This document shows positions 17,204 to 26,152 of a stretch of DNA of 64,000 nt, one piece after another. The DNA is from Paracoccus alcaliphilus (GTDB taxonomy: Bacteria; Pseudomonadota; Alphaproteobacteria; Rhodobacterales; Rhodobacteraceae). Within the stretch, counting starts at the first letter, position 1; each line of letters starts with the position of its first letter. Under the pieces are notes generated by a model, which did no database searches, was not told the origin of the DNA, and saw only the letters and a list, made by a program, of their open reading frames with translations. The DNA lies in the NCBI RefSeq assembly GCF_028553725.1, contig NZ_CP067124.1:1684001-1748000 (forward strand). Reading direction: 5' to 3'. A program made the position numbers and the translations under genes.

Positions 17204-18483
17204 GGCAGCACCGCCACAGGCAGCAACCGCCGCGCGATGCGCATGGCGCTGGCAAAGCCGTCTTCGTGAAAGCCGTTGCGCAGCCATGCTCCAGCAAACC
17301 AGGTGTTGCGATTGCCCTGCATCGCGGCAATCCGCGCCTGTGCGTCCAACGCCGTAAGATCAAAGATCGGATGACGGAAGGTTACCTGATCGTAGATCAA
17401 ACGCGGGTCGATCCCGTCACCCGCGTTCAGCGTGACAAACAGCGGATCGTCGTCCGGGATATTCTGCAGCCTGTTCATCCAATAGGTGACGGCCACACCC
17501 GCTCGCCCGGTATCGCCCCGGCTGACCCATGAACTCCAACATCTACGGCGGCGCGGCATCACGGATGGGTCTGCGTGAAGGACAGCGTGGTTGGGCTGGA
17601 ACCGGATTGCCGAAAGGGCGGCCTGTTCGGTCCCGTCAGCATCACTCAGCATCGCGAGCGCCTGATCGGCATGGGTTGCAAGGATGACATGATCGAAACT
17701 TTCGGCCTCTGCCCCTTTGGCGCGCAGGGTTACGGTCTCGCCGCTGCGCGTGACCGCCCCCACGGAAGTGCCGGGGCGCAGATCGACTCCGGCCTGCACC
17801 AGCGCCGCCAACAGGCGCTCGACATAGGAGATCGAGCCGCCGTCCACCGTCCACCACGGGTGATGCTGGCCGCGCGACAATAGCCCGTGGTTGCGCATGA
17901 ACCGCACCATCGCACGGGCCGGGAAGGCCCCGATGTCGTGATCGGGCGTGGACCAGATCGCCCCGCAGAACGGATAAAGGTAATGGTCGCGAAATCGTGC
18001 ACCCAGACGCATCCGCGCGATCAGGGCGGCGATGGTCATCTCGGGCGCTGCCGCCACTTCGGCCTCGGCCCCGGCATTGAAGCGCAGGATGTCGCGGATC
18101 ATCAGGTGAAAGCGCGGGTCCACGATGTTGCGGCGCTGGCCGAACAGCGCATTGCCGGACCGCAGCGCATATTCCACCCCGCCAGCGTCCAGCGAGACGC
18201 CAAAGCTCATGTCGCTTTTGGCGATTGGCACGTCAAGGTCGCGAAACATCGCCGTCAGATGCGGGTAATTGACATGGTTGAACACGATGAACCCGGTATC
18301 GACCGGCTGATCGCCCCGCTTGCCGGCAAGGACCGTGCGCGCGTGGCCGCCAAGCCGGATCGCTTCTTCGTATAACGTAACATGATGGTGGCGCGACAGA
18401 ACCCATGCGCAAGCCAGGCCCGATATGCCCCCGCCGACGATGGCAATTCGCTGCGGCGCGCCGTTGGTGATGTCAAAAGGCAT
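17200..18483 (-). CDS. FAD-dependent amine-oxidoreductase/desaturase-like protein
   Basis: The 427-residue protein has an N-terminal Rossmann motif IAIVGGGISGLACAWVLS and LYEEAIRLGGHARTV. Conserved blocks VDTGFIVFNHVNYPHLTAMF and YLYPFCGAIWSTP match the NAD(P)-binding FAD oxidoreductase family that accompanies DUF1365 and CFA-synthase-like genes. The Rhodobacter homologue takes part in desaturating methylated fatty acids. It is the first gene of a tight five-gene operon with successive overlaps. A TGATCC-N18-TAAGC promoter lies on the minus strand 26 bases upstream of the start. It is divergent from the sigma factor gene. Confidence 0.88.
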   Translation of the reverse strand: MPFDITNGAPQRIAIVGGGISGLACAWVLSRHHHVTLYEEAIRLGGHARTVLAGKRGDQPVDTGFIVFNHVNYPHLTAMFRDLDVPIAKSDMSFGVSLDAGGVEYALRSGNALFGQRRNIVDPRFHLMIRDILRFNAGAEAEVAAAPEMTIAALIARMRLGARFRDHYLYPFCGAIWSTPDHDIGAFPARAMVRFMRNHGLLSRGQHHPWWTVDGGSISYVERLLAALVQAGVDLRPGTSVGAVTRSGETVTLRAKGAEAESFDHVILATHADQALAMLSDADGTEQAALSAIRFQPNHAVLHADPSVMPRRRRCWSSWVSRGDTGRAGVAVTYWMNRLQNIPDDDPLFVTLNAGDGIDPRLIYDQVTFRHPIFDLTALDAQARIAAMQGNRNTWFAGAWLRNGFHEDGFASAMRIARRLLPVAVLP

Positions 18484-18508
18484 CTGGACTCCACTAACTC
18501 TTCGACAA

Positions 18509-18537
18509 GCTTACGCGTGGAACCTGGCCTTGGATCA
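18509..18537 (-). promoter_or_regulatory. SigmaE (ECF11)-type promoter of the FAD/DUF1365/cfa/phr operon
   Basis: On the minus strand TGATCC (18537-18532) is followed after exactly 18 bases by TAAGC (18513-18509). Rhodobacter sigmaE promoters have TGATCC and TAAGA-like boxes at this spacing. The start codon of the first gene is at 18483. Confidence 0.75.
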
Positions 18538-18563
18538 ATCAAACCGAAAAATTGCCGTAAGAA

Positions 18564-18592
18564 TGATCTGCTACGCCTTGTCACCCGTATTG
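18564..18592 (+). promoter_or_regulatory. Possible autoregulatory sigmaE promoter of rpoE-chrR
   Basis: TGATCT at 18564-18569 and TATTG at 18588-18592 have the same 18-base spacing as the divergent promoter. The -10 box is a weak match. Autoregulation of the sigma gene is the rule in this system. If this is the promoter, translation must start at ATG 18653 or 18713. Confidence 0.4.
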
Positions 18593-18712
18593 CATGGCAT
18601 GAACACTGCATTTGCACCTGTCGAGCCTTGCACTTATAGAACGCTCAGTCCGATGGCACCGCCACTGGTCGATAGCGGTGCCGTGGGTGCCACAGTGGTG
18701 AGTCAGCAGCCG

Positions 18713-19261
18713 ATGGGTGATCTTTCCGAGTTGAGTCGAGATTTGATCGCTGTCCGCGACAGCCGTGACCGCGCGGCGTTCGGACGGCTCTTTGACCATT
18801 TTGCCCCAAGGATCAAGGCGATGATGCTGCGCGGCGGGCTGCGCGACGGCACTGCCGAGGATGTGGTGCAGGATGTGATGCTTGCGGTCTGGCACAAGGC
18901 AGGGCAGTTTGACCCGCATCGCGCCGACGCGGCCGGTTGGATCTATGGCATTGCCCGGAACCGGCGCATCGACATGGCGCGCCGCCGCCCGCTGGCACAA
19001 CCCGACGAGATGCCCGAGCTTGAGAGCCTGGAACCCGACGCAGACCAGATCATCGCTCTGCAGCAGGAGGCGCGCCACCTGGCCGAGGCACTTGCGCGAC
19101 TCGCTCCCGAACAGGTCGAGGCGCTGCGCGCCGCCTATTTCGATGACGTTCCCCATAGCCGTATCAGTGAAATGACGGGCTTGCCGCTTGGCACCATCAA
19201 GTCCCGCATCCGCCTTGGCCTTGAACGCCTCCGGCACGAGCTGAAGAAGATAGCACCATGA
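18713..19261 (+). CDS. rpoE: ECF RNA polymerase sigma factor (singlet oxygen response)
   Basis: From ATG 18713 the product is 182 residues, the usual length for the ECF11 group; in-frame ATGs at 18599 and 18653 are alternatives. Region 2 contains RAAFGRLFDHFAPRIKAMM and AEDVVQDVMLAVWHKAGQF; region 4 contains LPLGTIKSRIRLGLERLR. The gene overlaps the downstream anti-sigma gene by ATGA, which ensures coupled translation. The pairing with a ChrR-type zinc anti-sigma factor and the neighbouring photolyase and cfa genes identify it as the sigma factor released by singlet oxygen stress. It probably reads the TGATC-N18 promoters found here. Confidence 0.9.
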   Translation: MGDLSELSRDLIAVRDSRDRAAFGRLFDHFAPRIKAMMLRGGLRDGTAEDVVQDVMLAVWHKAGQFDPHRADAAGWIYGIARNRRIDMARRRPLAQPDEMPELESLEPDADQIIALQQEARHLAEALARLAPEQVEALRAAYFDDVPHSRISEMTGLPLGTIKSRIRLGLERLRHELKKIAP

Positions 19262-19890
19262 CCGCCATCCGCCACCACATCCCCGACGACATGCTTGACG
19301 CGTATCGCGCTGGAACCTTGCCACATGCCTTCGGCGTGGTCGTGGCTGCGCATCTGTCACTTTGCGACCAATGCCGCGCCCGCCACGAGGCGGCAGACAT
19401 GATCGGCGGCGCGTTTTTGCTGGGTGCAGAGGGTGCAAACCTGCGCGCCGATGCACGCGACCGTATGATGGCGGCACTGGACGCACCGGCGCCGAAACCG
19501 CCCCCGCGCGCCTCTGGCCCGTTTCCCTCGGCTGTGATGCACGAATTGGGCGGAAGGCCGCCGCACTGGCGCATGATGGGCGGTGGCATCCGCCAGCAGA
19601 TCCTGACCACCGATCGTGAAGGCTCGCTGCGGTTGTTGTATATCCCGCCGGGCAAGGCCGTGCCCGAACACGGGCATAGCGGGCAGGAATTGACGCTGGT
19701 GCTGCAGGGCAGCTTTTCCGACAGTGCGGGCGCATTTCATCGCGGCGACGTAGAAGTGGCGCATGACGAGATCGACCACCAACCCGTGGCCGGCCCAGGC
19801 GAGCCTTGCATCTGCCTGGCGGCAACAGATGCGCCCCTGCGCTTTCGCGCGCTGATCCCGCGGCTGTTGCAGCCGATCTTCCGGATTTGA
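19258..19890 (+). CDS. chrR: ChrR family zinc anti-sigma factor
   Basis: The 210-residue protein has two zinc sites. The N-terminal anti-sigma domain holds His6/His7, His32, Cys36 and Cys39 (in HLSLCDQC). The C-terminal cupin domain has His138, His140, Glu144 and His174, which align with the His141/143, Glu147 and His177 ligands described for Rhodobacter sphaeroides ChrR when shifted by three. The first domain binds the sigma factor; the cupin domain is needed for release on singlet oxygen. All ligands are present, so the switch should work. It is translated together with rpoE. Confidence 0.92.
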   Translation: MTAIRHHIPDDMLDAYRAGTLPHAFGVVVAAHLSLCDQCRARHEAADMIGGAFLLGAEGANLRADARDRMMAALDAPAPKPPPRASGPFPSAVMHELGGRPPHWRMMGGGIRQQILTTDREGSLRLLYIPPGKAVPEHGHSGQELTLVLQGSFSDSAGAFHRGDVEVAHDEIDHQPVAGPGEPCICLAATDAPLRFRALIPRLLQPIFRI

Positions 19891-19893
19891 AGG

Positions 19894-20628
19894 ATGGGCC
19901 ATGCAGGCCGCCGCATCTGGATCATTGGTGCCAGCGCCGGGATCGGCGCTGCACTTGCCCGGGCGCTGGCCGGGCAAGGTGCGCAGCTGATCCTTTCCGC
20001 CCGCGATGGTGACGCGCTGGAGGTGCTGGCCACGGAATGCGGCGGTGCGCAGGCCCTGCCGCTGGATCTGGGACAACCCGAAACGCTGGCAGCGGTGGTG
20101 AAGCGGCTTGCGCTTGAGGCGCCGCTCGATGCGATCATCTGCACCGCCGCGCTTTATGATCCCGGTCGCGTCGCCGACATCGACCCCGCCCAAGCCGAGG
20201 CGATGGTGCGGGTCAACATCCTGGGCATGATCGAGGTCGCCCGCCAATGCCCCCCGCTGCTGCGCGACGGTGGACAGTTGGTGCTGTTCGGCTCGGTTGC
20301 GGGCTATATCGGTCTGCCGGGGGGGCAGCCTTATTCAGCGACCAAGGCTGCGGTGAACAACCTGGCCGAAACGCTTGCGGTCGAACTAGCACCGCGCGTG
20401 GACGTGCGGCTGGTCTGTCCTGGCTTCGTCCAGACCAGATTGACAGCAAGAAACGACTTTGCCATGCCCGCAATCATCACTCCCGAGCAGGCGGCAGAGG
20501 CGGTGCTGCGCGGGATGCAGCGGCGGGGATTCGAGATCCATTTCCCGCGCCGCTTCACCTGGGTGATGAAGCTGGTGCGGGCCTTGCCTTATGCGCTCTC
20601 GCTGCGCCTGTTGCGACGCTTGGGCTGA
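19894..20628 (+). CDS. SDR family oxidoreductase in the sigmaE locus
   Basis: The 244-residue short-chain dehydrogenase has a nucleotide-binding glycine motif (IIGASAGIGAALARALAG), an ICTAALY block in place of NNAG, a catalytic Ser in FGSVAGYIGLPGG and YSATKAAVNN with Tyr and Lys. The C-terminus (FTWVMKLVRALPYALSLRLLRRL) is hydrophobic and basic and may associate with membrane. It starts four bases after chrR and is probably part of the same transcript. An SDR gene accompanies sigmaE target operons in related species. The substrate is unknown; a lipid-derived aldehyde or ketone is a guess from context. Confidence 0.85.
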   Translation: MGHAGRRIWIIGASAGIGAALARALAGQGAQLILSARDGDALEVLATECGGAQALPLDLGQPETLAAVVKRLALEAPLDAIICTAALYDPGRVADIDPAQAEAMVRVNILGMIEVARQCPPLLRDGGQLVLFGSVAGYIGLPGGQPYSATKAAVNNLAETLAVELAPRVDVRLVCPGFVQTRLTARNDFAMPAIITPEQAAEAVLRGMQRRGFEIHFPRRFTWVMKLVRALPYALSLRLLRRLG

Positions 20629-20632
20629 TCGT

Positions 20633-21037
20633 TCAGTTAAATCGCCCCGAAAGTGCCAGAACGCCAATCCAGGCTGAAAATCCGGTCAGCAGCATGCCCC
20701 ACAATCCATCGATGATGACCTGCTCCCACGACCAGTCGGCGAGCGTGGCGTAATTGGTCATCTCATAGGTACCATAACACATCAGCCCGATGACCATGCC
20801 TCCGATCAACGCCTGCAGGGGATCGTTGCCCTTCAGCGCGGGCCAGGAAACCAGCCACACAAGCCCGGCGATATATCCCAGATAGAACAGCGCTGCCGGA
20901 CCAAGCCGCAGCGGATCGGCAAGAAGATGGCCGACATTGCGCTCGAACACCGGCCGGATGAGAAACCGGATCCCTATCGCATCCAGAGCGAGAAACACCG
21001 CGGCGGTTGCAGTATAGAGAAGCGCGACTTGAAGCAT
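20633..21037 (-). CDS. DUF2177 family membrane protein
   Basis: The 134-residue protein starts MLQVALLYTATAAVFLALDA (ATG 21037, AAGGGA upstream) and has four predicted membrane helices. The motif YGTYEMTNYATLADWSW is diagnostic of DUF2177. Its function is unknown. It converges on the SDR gene with a 4-bp gap. A good sigmaE-like promoter lies 90 bases upstream on the same strand, tying it to the same stress response. The 300 bases upstream (21038-21343) contain no other convincing gene. Confidence 0.85.
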   Translation of the reverse strand: MLQVALLYTATAAVFLALDAIGIRFLIRPVFERNVGHLLADPLRLGPAALFYLGYIAGLVWLVSWPALKGNDPLQALIGGMVIGLMCYGTYEMTNYATLADWSWEQVIIDGLWGMLLTGFSAWIGVLALSGRFN

Positions 21038-21126
21038 GGGGAGTCCCTTGAAATTCTTGAGCTGCCAGTTGTCGTCCAGCCGCCGCAGATAGGGCGAACC
21101 TTCTGCTATTCGGGCCATCTTCTTTG

Positions 21127-21155
21127 CTTTACGCACATAACCTCGCAGCAGATCA
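21127..21155 (-). promoter_or_regulatory. SigmaE-type promoter candidate upstream of DUF2177
   Basis: On the minus strand TGATCT (21155-21150), exactly 18 bases, then TAAAG (21131-21127). It has the same spacing as at 18509-18537 and reads toward the DUF2177 start at 21037. Confidence 0.6.
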
Positions 21156-21343
21156 ATTTTTGCGTGCAGAACGGCAGACTGATCGTCCCTCATTATAGAC
21201 GACAGCGCCGAGCGCATTCGGGCCCCAGGGACGGTGTGGACGTCAACCTCCGCTGACACCTGACGGCATAACAATGCGCCAAACCAATGCTTTCCAAGCA
21301 CGATCTGAGATCGTGTTCAACAAAATATAATACAATCAATGCG

Positions 21344-21739
21344 TTACAATTGGAGAAGGTTGTCTTTCAGGCCCTTTCCCTCCTTCGCATAGCCCCGATC
21401 GGGATCGGCCACGGTGTTCCAGCTGCCGCGATCCCAGACAATCACCGCACCTGCACCATACTGCCCCTTTGGAATCGTACCCTCGAAGCCGCCATAGTCC
21501 AACGGATGATCTTCGACATGGATCGCAAGGCGTTTGTCATCGGGGTTCAGGCTTGGCCCCTTGGTGACGGCCCAGCTTTTCAGCACGCCATCCATCTCCA
21601 GCCGCAGATCGTAATGCAGCCGTGTCGCCGCATGTTTCTGAATGACGAAGGAGTTGCCTTTCTTGTGGGATTTCCGCCCGCGAGGCTCGGACGTGGCCTT
21701 GAAGTCCCGCTTCTTGCGATAGGTTTCCAGTGCCGCCAT
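21344..21739 (-). pseudogene. ligD: LigD N-terminal phosphoesterase fragment
   Basis: The 131-residue frame starts [13 protein letters not shown] at ATG 21739, two bases after the Ku stop. It contains the 3'-phosphoesterase core [31 protein letters not shown] and [22 protein letters not shown] full bacterial LigD continues through ligase and polymerase domains to about 800 residues; here the sequence ends at [10 protein letters not shown], within the PE domain. Beyond 21343 the DNA is AT-rich and unrelated. The ligase and polymerase are therefore missing, leaving Ku without its normal partner in this window. A stand-alone phosphoesterase is possible but would lack its last strands. Confidence 0.8.
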
Positions 21740-21741
21740 GG

Positions 21742-22587
21742 TCAGCCTGCCTTCTTGCGGCTGGTGGCCGGTTTTGCCTTGCTTTCCGACCGTGATTTGC
21801 GCGGCTTCTTGTCAGTTACCCCCGCGCTTTCACGCAGGGCTTCCATCAGATCGACCACCTTGCCGCGTTTTTGCACCTTCACCGGGGTGATCTTGCGGCC
21901 TTCCAGCTTGGCTCTGACCAGATCGGCCAGCGCAGCATCATAGCGGTCGTCGAAATCATTCGGATCGAATTCACCCATTTTCGTGCCAATGATATGCTTG
22001 GCCAGATCCAGCATCTCGCCCTTGATCTTCACATCGGGGATATCATCGAAAGCCTCGGTCGCCGAACGCACCTGATGGTCGAAATTCAGCGTCGTCGCGA
22101 TCAGCCCCGCGCCGTGCGCGCGGATCAACACGCTCCGGACGCGACGGAACAGGACCGTCCGGGCCAGCGCCGCCACCTTTCGCGCACGCATCGCCTCGCG
22201 GATCAGGGCAAAGGCCTCTTGCCCCGTGGGATCCGACGGGGCAAGATAATAGGGCCTGTCGAAATAGACGGTGTCGATATCGACGCAACCGATGAAGGCC
22301 GAGACTACCAGCACCTTGTCGCTGTCGGGCACGGCCGAGGCGATTTCCTCGGGTTGCAGCACCACATATTCCCCTGCGCTGGTCTCATATCCCTTGACCT
22401 GATCGTCGCGCCCGACCGGCTTTCCCGTCTCATTGTCCACGAGTTGACGGCGCACCCGGTGGCCGGTCTTGCGGTTCAGCGTATGAAAGACGATGCGATC
22501 CGAGGTCGAGGCTGCGGTATAAAGCGCAACCGGACAGCCGACCTCGCCGATCTTCAGGACTCCCTTCCAGTTCGCTCTGGGCGCCAT
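21742..22587 (-). CDS. ku: Non-homologous end-joining protein Ku
   Basis: The 281-residue protein starts at ATG 22587 with GGGAGG upstream. It shows the bacterial Ku core: [53 protein letters not shown] and [19 protein letters not shown], followed by a lysine-rich C-terminal tail ([14 protein letters not shown]) typical of DNA-binding Ku tails. It binds DNA ends and recruits LigD. The IS21 element begins 97 bases upstream of the start and may have displaced its promoter. The downstream ligD is truncated. Confidence 0.95.
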   Translation of the reverse strand: MAPRANWKGVLKIGEVGCPVALYTAASTSDRIVFHTLNRKTGHRVRRQLVDNETGKPVGRDDQVKGYETSAGEYVVLQPEEIASAVPDSDKVLVVSAFIGCVDIDTVYFDRPYYLAPSDPTGQEAFALIREAMRARKVAALARTVLFRRVRSVLIRAHGAGLIATTLNFDHQVRSATEAFDDIPDVKIKGEMLDLAKHIIGTKMGEFDPNDFDDRYDAALADLVRAKLEGRKITPVKVQKRGKVVDLMEALRESAGVTDKKPRKSRSESKAKPATSRKKAG

Positions 22588-22810
22588 GATTGCCTCCCTG
22601 CCAATGGGCTCAGGGTGAACCGCCGGCAGCGCGGATTGTTCCGGCGGCGAAGGAGGCCGCCTCGATCCGGGCCTGATCGCGCCTGTCAATGAGCGTTCAA
22701 AACTGACCCGGCTTCAGCATTTGATTTTGACCCGCCTTTCGGATGGCAAAGCCCCCAGGCGGGCCGCCCTCATATAGCGAGTCCGTCTGGGGGCTTTGTC
22801 TGCGTCGCGG

Positions 22811-23542
22811 TTATTTTTCTGTGCGGCGTTTGCTCTGCGCGAAGCGGTATGACCTGTTGCCAGTTTCGATGATGGCGCAGTGGTGCGTGACGCGATCCAA
22901 GAGCGCGGTTGTCATCTTGGCATCGCCGAAGACAGCGACCCATTCACCGAACTCCAGGTTGGTGGTGATGATGACGCTGGTCTTCTCATAGAGCTTGCTG
23001 ATCAGGTGGAACAGCAGTGCGCCGCCGGATTTCGGGAACGGGATGTAGCCCAATTCGTCGATGATGACGCAATCCAGAGCCGACAGTTGCCGGATGATCT
23101 TCCCGGCATTGCCATCGGCTTGTTCCTTGATCAGGGCATTGATCAGATCGACCGCGTTGAAGAAGCGGGCCTTCTTGCCGTTGTTGATCAATGTGGTTCC
23201 AAGCGCGATAGCGATATGGGTTTTGCCTGTCCCGGTTCCGCCCACCAGGATGAGGTTGTGCGCCTCCTCGGTGAACTGGCCCGTGCAGAAGGGTTCGATC
23301 TGGGCCTTGGTGACGGCTGCTGCGCCGTAATCGAAGGTGGCAAAATCCTTGTGATGCGGGAACTTCGCGATGCGCATTTGATACTGGATGGAGCGCACCC
23401 GGCGCTCTACAGTCTCCGCGTCGATCAGTTGTTTTATCGCAGTGGTCAGACTTGGCGGCTTGCGCGCGGACAGCAAATCATGTGCGCAAGCTGCCATTCC
23501 ATGCAGCCTCAGGACGGTCAGTTGATCGATGAGGGCGTTCAT
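22811..23542 (-). CDS. istB: IS21 helper ATPase IstB
   Basis: The 243-residue AAA+ protein has Walker A in [17 protein letters not shown], Walker B in [12 protein letters not shown] and the sensor region [19 protein letters not shown]. It starts at ATG 23542, overlapping the istA stop by ATGA. IstB assembles on target DNA and activates the IstA transposase. It is intact. Confidence 0.95.
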   Translation of the reverse strand: MNALIDQLTVLRLHGMAACAHDLLSARKPPSLTTAIKQLIDAETVERRVRSIQYQMRIAKFPHHKDFATFDYGAAAVTKAQIEPFCTGQFTEEAHNLILVGGTGTGKTHIAIALGTTLINNGKKARFFNAVDLINALIKEQADGNAGKIIRQLSALDCVIIDELGYIPFPKSGGALLFHLISKLYEKTSVIITTNLEFGEWVAVFGDAKMTTALLDRVTHHCAIIETGNRSYRFAQSKRRTEK

Positions 23543-25038
23543 GCGGGGGCCTCCTCGGCGGAGCACAGTGTCTCATAGCGCTTGCAATCGGCTTCCGGGC
23601 GCATGGTCAGCTGCGGATAGGTGTAGGGCTCGCCCAGGGGGGTGATGACCGGCTCGACCAGCTGGTTGATCAGATTGACGATAGCCGGCAGGCGCAGAGT
23701 ATTTTGCTCCACCGCCAGATCACACGCAATCTCGACGACCTCGATCCCGTGGTCCTGAGCCAGAAGAAGCAGGTCGACAAACTCCCGATCTCCGCCTTTG
23801 CCGGCCATGTAATGTTCCCTGATCCGATGCATGGCATCGGGCAGTTGCCAGTCCACAAAGGGGGCGCCGTCGCGCAGGGCGCCGGGCTTGCGATCCAGCA
23901 GAGGGACAAAATGCCACGGCTCAAAATAGCTGACATTGCGGGTGAAGCGGCGCTTGTGCTCGGCAATGACATCCTGGCCCGACACCAGCACGATCCGGCT
24001 CGCATAGGCGCGCAAGGAGACATGCTGGCCGGCAAACTGGGACGGCACGCTGTAGCGATTGCTGGCATATTGAACCAGGCAGGTGGAACGGACCCGCACC
24101 GTCTTTTCCACATAGCCGTCAAAAGCCCGCCCCAGGGGGCGCAGCTCGGCGCGCTCATCTTCAAAAACCTCTGCAATCGTGCGGGTCGATTGTTCAGGGT
24201 GGGCGCGATTTGCCAATTCCTCGCAGCGCAGGCGCAACCAGTCGTTCAGCCCGTCCAGATCATCAAAGGCTGGCATGGGAGCAAACAATCGGCCTCGTAA
24301 AAACTGGACCTGGTTCTCGACCTGCCCCTTCTCCCAACCCGACGCGGGGGTGCAGGCAACCGGCTCCATCACATAATGGTTCATCAAGGCCAGGAACCGC
24401 GGATGGAATATCCGGTCCCTCGAGCGGGAGACATAGGTCACCATCGTTTTGGGATTGTCGATGATCACCCGTCGCGGGACCCCGCCGTAGAAGGACAGCG
24501 CGCGAACAAAGGCATCCAACACCATCTCCTGGCTCTCGCCAGGATAGGCGACCACAAAAGGCTTGCGACTATGGCACAGGCGGAAGTGAGCAACCTTCAC
24601 CTTCTGCTCAACACCGCCCAGGACAACGCGCTCTTCGCTCCAGTCAAACTGGAGCGCATCAACGGCAGCAAAGTGCAGGGGGATGAATGCATCTCCCGAT
24701 CCGGTGTCGGCACGCTTGAGGTCTCGGATAAATCGCTGAACCGGCGAATAGGACCCGGTATACCCCTCCGAGACAAGCTGTTCGTAAAGCTTCTGCGCTG
24801 TCCGCCGCTCCCGGCGCGGGCGCTTTTGATCCTGCTCGAAAAGCTCCTGAAGCCGCGTGTCAAATCCATCGCACAGCTTATGCCGGGCCGGTGGCGCTTG
24901 CCGCTGATAGCTTGGCGGGCTGTTGTCCTTCAGATACTTCTTCACCGTGTTCCGCGACAAACCCGTTGCCCGCGCCACAGATCGGATACTGCGACCCTCA
25001 ACCAATATCCAACGACGGATCTTCGATACACTTTCCAT
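23539..25038 (-). CDS. istA: IS21 transposase IstA
   Basis: The 499-residue protein has an N-terminal helix-turn-helix ([21 protein letters not shown]), an rve integrase domain with the catalytic Asp residues in [13 protein letters not shown] and [13 protein letters not shown] and the Glu in [15 protein letters not shown], and the C-terminal Mu-like beta-barrel region ([14 protein letters not shown]). ATG 25038 is chosen; GTG 25047 is possible. It appears intact and coupled to istB. Confidence 0.93.
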   Translation of the reverse strand: MESVSKIRRWILVEGRSIRSVARATGLSRNTVKKYLKDNSPPSYQRQAPPARHKLCDGFDTRLQELFEQDQKRPRRERRTAQKLYEQLVSEGYTGSYSPVQRFIRDLKRADTGSGDAFIPLHFAAVDALQFDWSEERVVLGGVEQKVKVAHFRLCHSRKPFVVAYPGESQEMVLDAFVRALSFYGGVPRRVIIDNPKTMVTYVSRSRDRIFHPRFLALMNHYVMEPVACTPASGWEKGQVENQVQFLRGRLFAPMPAFDDLDGLNDWLRLRCEELANRAHPEQSTRTIAEVFEDERAELRPLGRAFDGYVEKTVRVRSTCLVQYASNRYSVPSQFAGQHVSLRAYASRIVLVSGQDVIAEHKRRFTRNVSYFEPWHFVPLLDRKPGALRDGAPFVDWQLPDAMHRIREHYMAGKGGDREFVDLLLLAQDHGIEVVEIACDLAVEQNTLRLPAIVNLINQLVEPVITPLGEPYTYPQLTMRPEADCKRYETLCSAEEAPA

Positions 25039-25154
25039 CAATATCACCTGCTCATTCCTCCGCGCTATTCGGCGCGGATGCTAACGTGGCAGGTGGGTCA
25101 ATTTTACTCGCTCATAACCCACCCAAGTGGGTCAATTTTGCACGCCGATTCACA

Positions 25155-25865
25155 GCCATGGGCACGGTTTCCATCTCATTGCCTCCGTCTCTGAGTATGC
25201 TGGTTAGTATTCCATTGGCCGAAACGCTGCGGCTCGAAGCACCGGGCATCAAGCTGCATCTCTCCGAAGGACTTACTGGTCACATCCTCGAATGGATCGA
25301 GGAGGAGCAGATTGATCTTGGCTTCGTCTACAGCCCGCCCCCAAGTGCAACCTTCCAAAGCGATGCGATACTTGAGGAGGAAATTTTTGTCGTCGCGGCC
25401 GAAGACAATATTCCGGTGCCCCCAAATGGTGATGGAACCTACTCTATCAATGCATCAGACTTGCCCATTCTACCGCTGGTCATGCCGGGGCAGCCGCACA
25501 GTGCGCGCGGTGCGATCGAGCGTTTTGCCAAAGCCAACGGGATCAAACTGAATATCATCGTCGAAATGGATTCGCTATCCCAGATCGTCGAGATGGTCTC
25601 CCGCGCCAGCGCCTATTCAGTGCTGCCACACGCTGCGGTCGCGGTCGCGGTTGCCTCGGGCAAGCTGGCGCTGATTCGGATCAAGAACCCCACCTTCCAC
25701 CGTACTGCCTATCTGACCCGTAAGCGCAACCGGCCGGTGTCGATGGCCAGCCTGACGGTCGAAGGGACCGTTTTACAGATCCTCCGAGAAATGGTGGAGC
25801 GTTATGATCTGCATGCGCGATATCTGGGTGAGGCGAACGCAACCCTAATCCCGCAGCCTGCCTGA
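25155..25865 (+). pseudogene. LysR-type regulator lacking its DNA-binding domain (cut by IS21)
   Basis: The coding sequence enters directly from the IS21 right end and encodes only the substrate-binding domain: GTVSISLPPSLSMLVSIPLA at the start, LRLEAPGIKLHLSEGLTGHI, LDLG-type IDLGFVYSPPP and SLSQIVEMVSRASAYSVLPH. The N-terminal 90 residues with the helix-turn-helix are gone. Translation could restart at ATG 25158, giving an effector domain without DNA binding. The fold resembles nitrogen-assimilation-control/CbpA-like LysR regulators. No other part of the gene lies left of the IS. Confidence 0.85.
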
Positions 25866-26152
25866 TCTTCTGTGATTACCGTCCATTGTGCAAGGGCTTC
25901 CGACTTCTGCTGGGACCCTGATGCTCATCCGGCTGAGGCCGGTGAACGGATTTTGGCGTGCATAAAGAAGGGGCGCTCTTCCGACAAGAAAGCGGTGCGA
26001 ATTTCCCGCCATCCCCAAGCGCTACTGGGGTTACCACACTGGGGCAGGGGGTATTTAACAACAACTGTCTAAGACATCGTACCTCAGGACCCCGAAAATC
26101 ATATCGCTCATTCTACCGGCGTCAACCGGTAGTGGTTTAGTGCTCCCAGTTT
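25866..26152. other. Intergenic stretch with hairpin between convergent genes
   Basis: No convincing gene. A hairpin CTACCGG/CCGGTAG with a six-base loop lies at 26113-26132, just after the FAH-family stop codon, and could end transcription of that minus-strand operon, although a T-run is lacking. Confidence 0.4.

Larger units (their letters stand above)
22684..25154 (-). mobile_element. IS21-family element (2471 bp)
   Basis: The left end reads TGTCAATGAGCGTTCAAAA from 22684 and the right end (minus strand from 25154) TGTGAATCGGCGTGCAAAA; they match at most positions and begin with TGT as IS21 ends do. Extra GGGTCAATTTT repeats lie inside the right end near 25096, the usual multiple transposase-binding sites. 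It carries istA and istB. Only GCC is shared by the flanks, so a clear target duplication is not visible. A 429-bp internal piece recurs at 43693-44121. Confidence 0.85.

Noticed and set aside
18599..18712. N-terminal extension of the sigma factor from ATG 18599
   Set aside because: The extension shows no conservation pattern and lies at or before the predicted transcript start; 182 residues from 18713 is the usual length.
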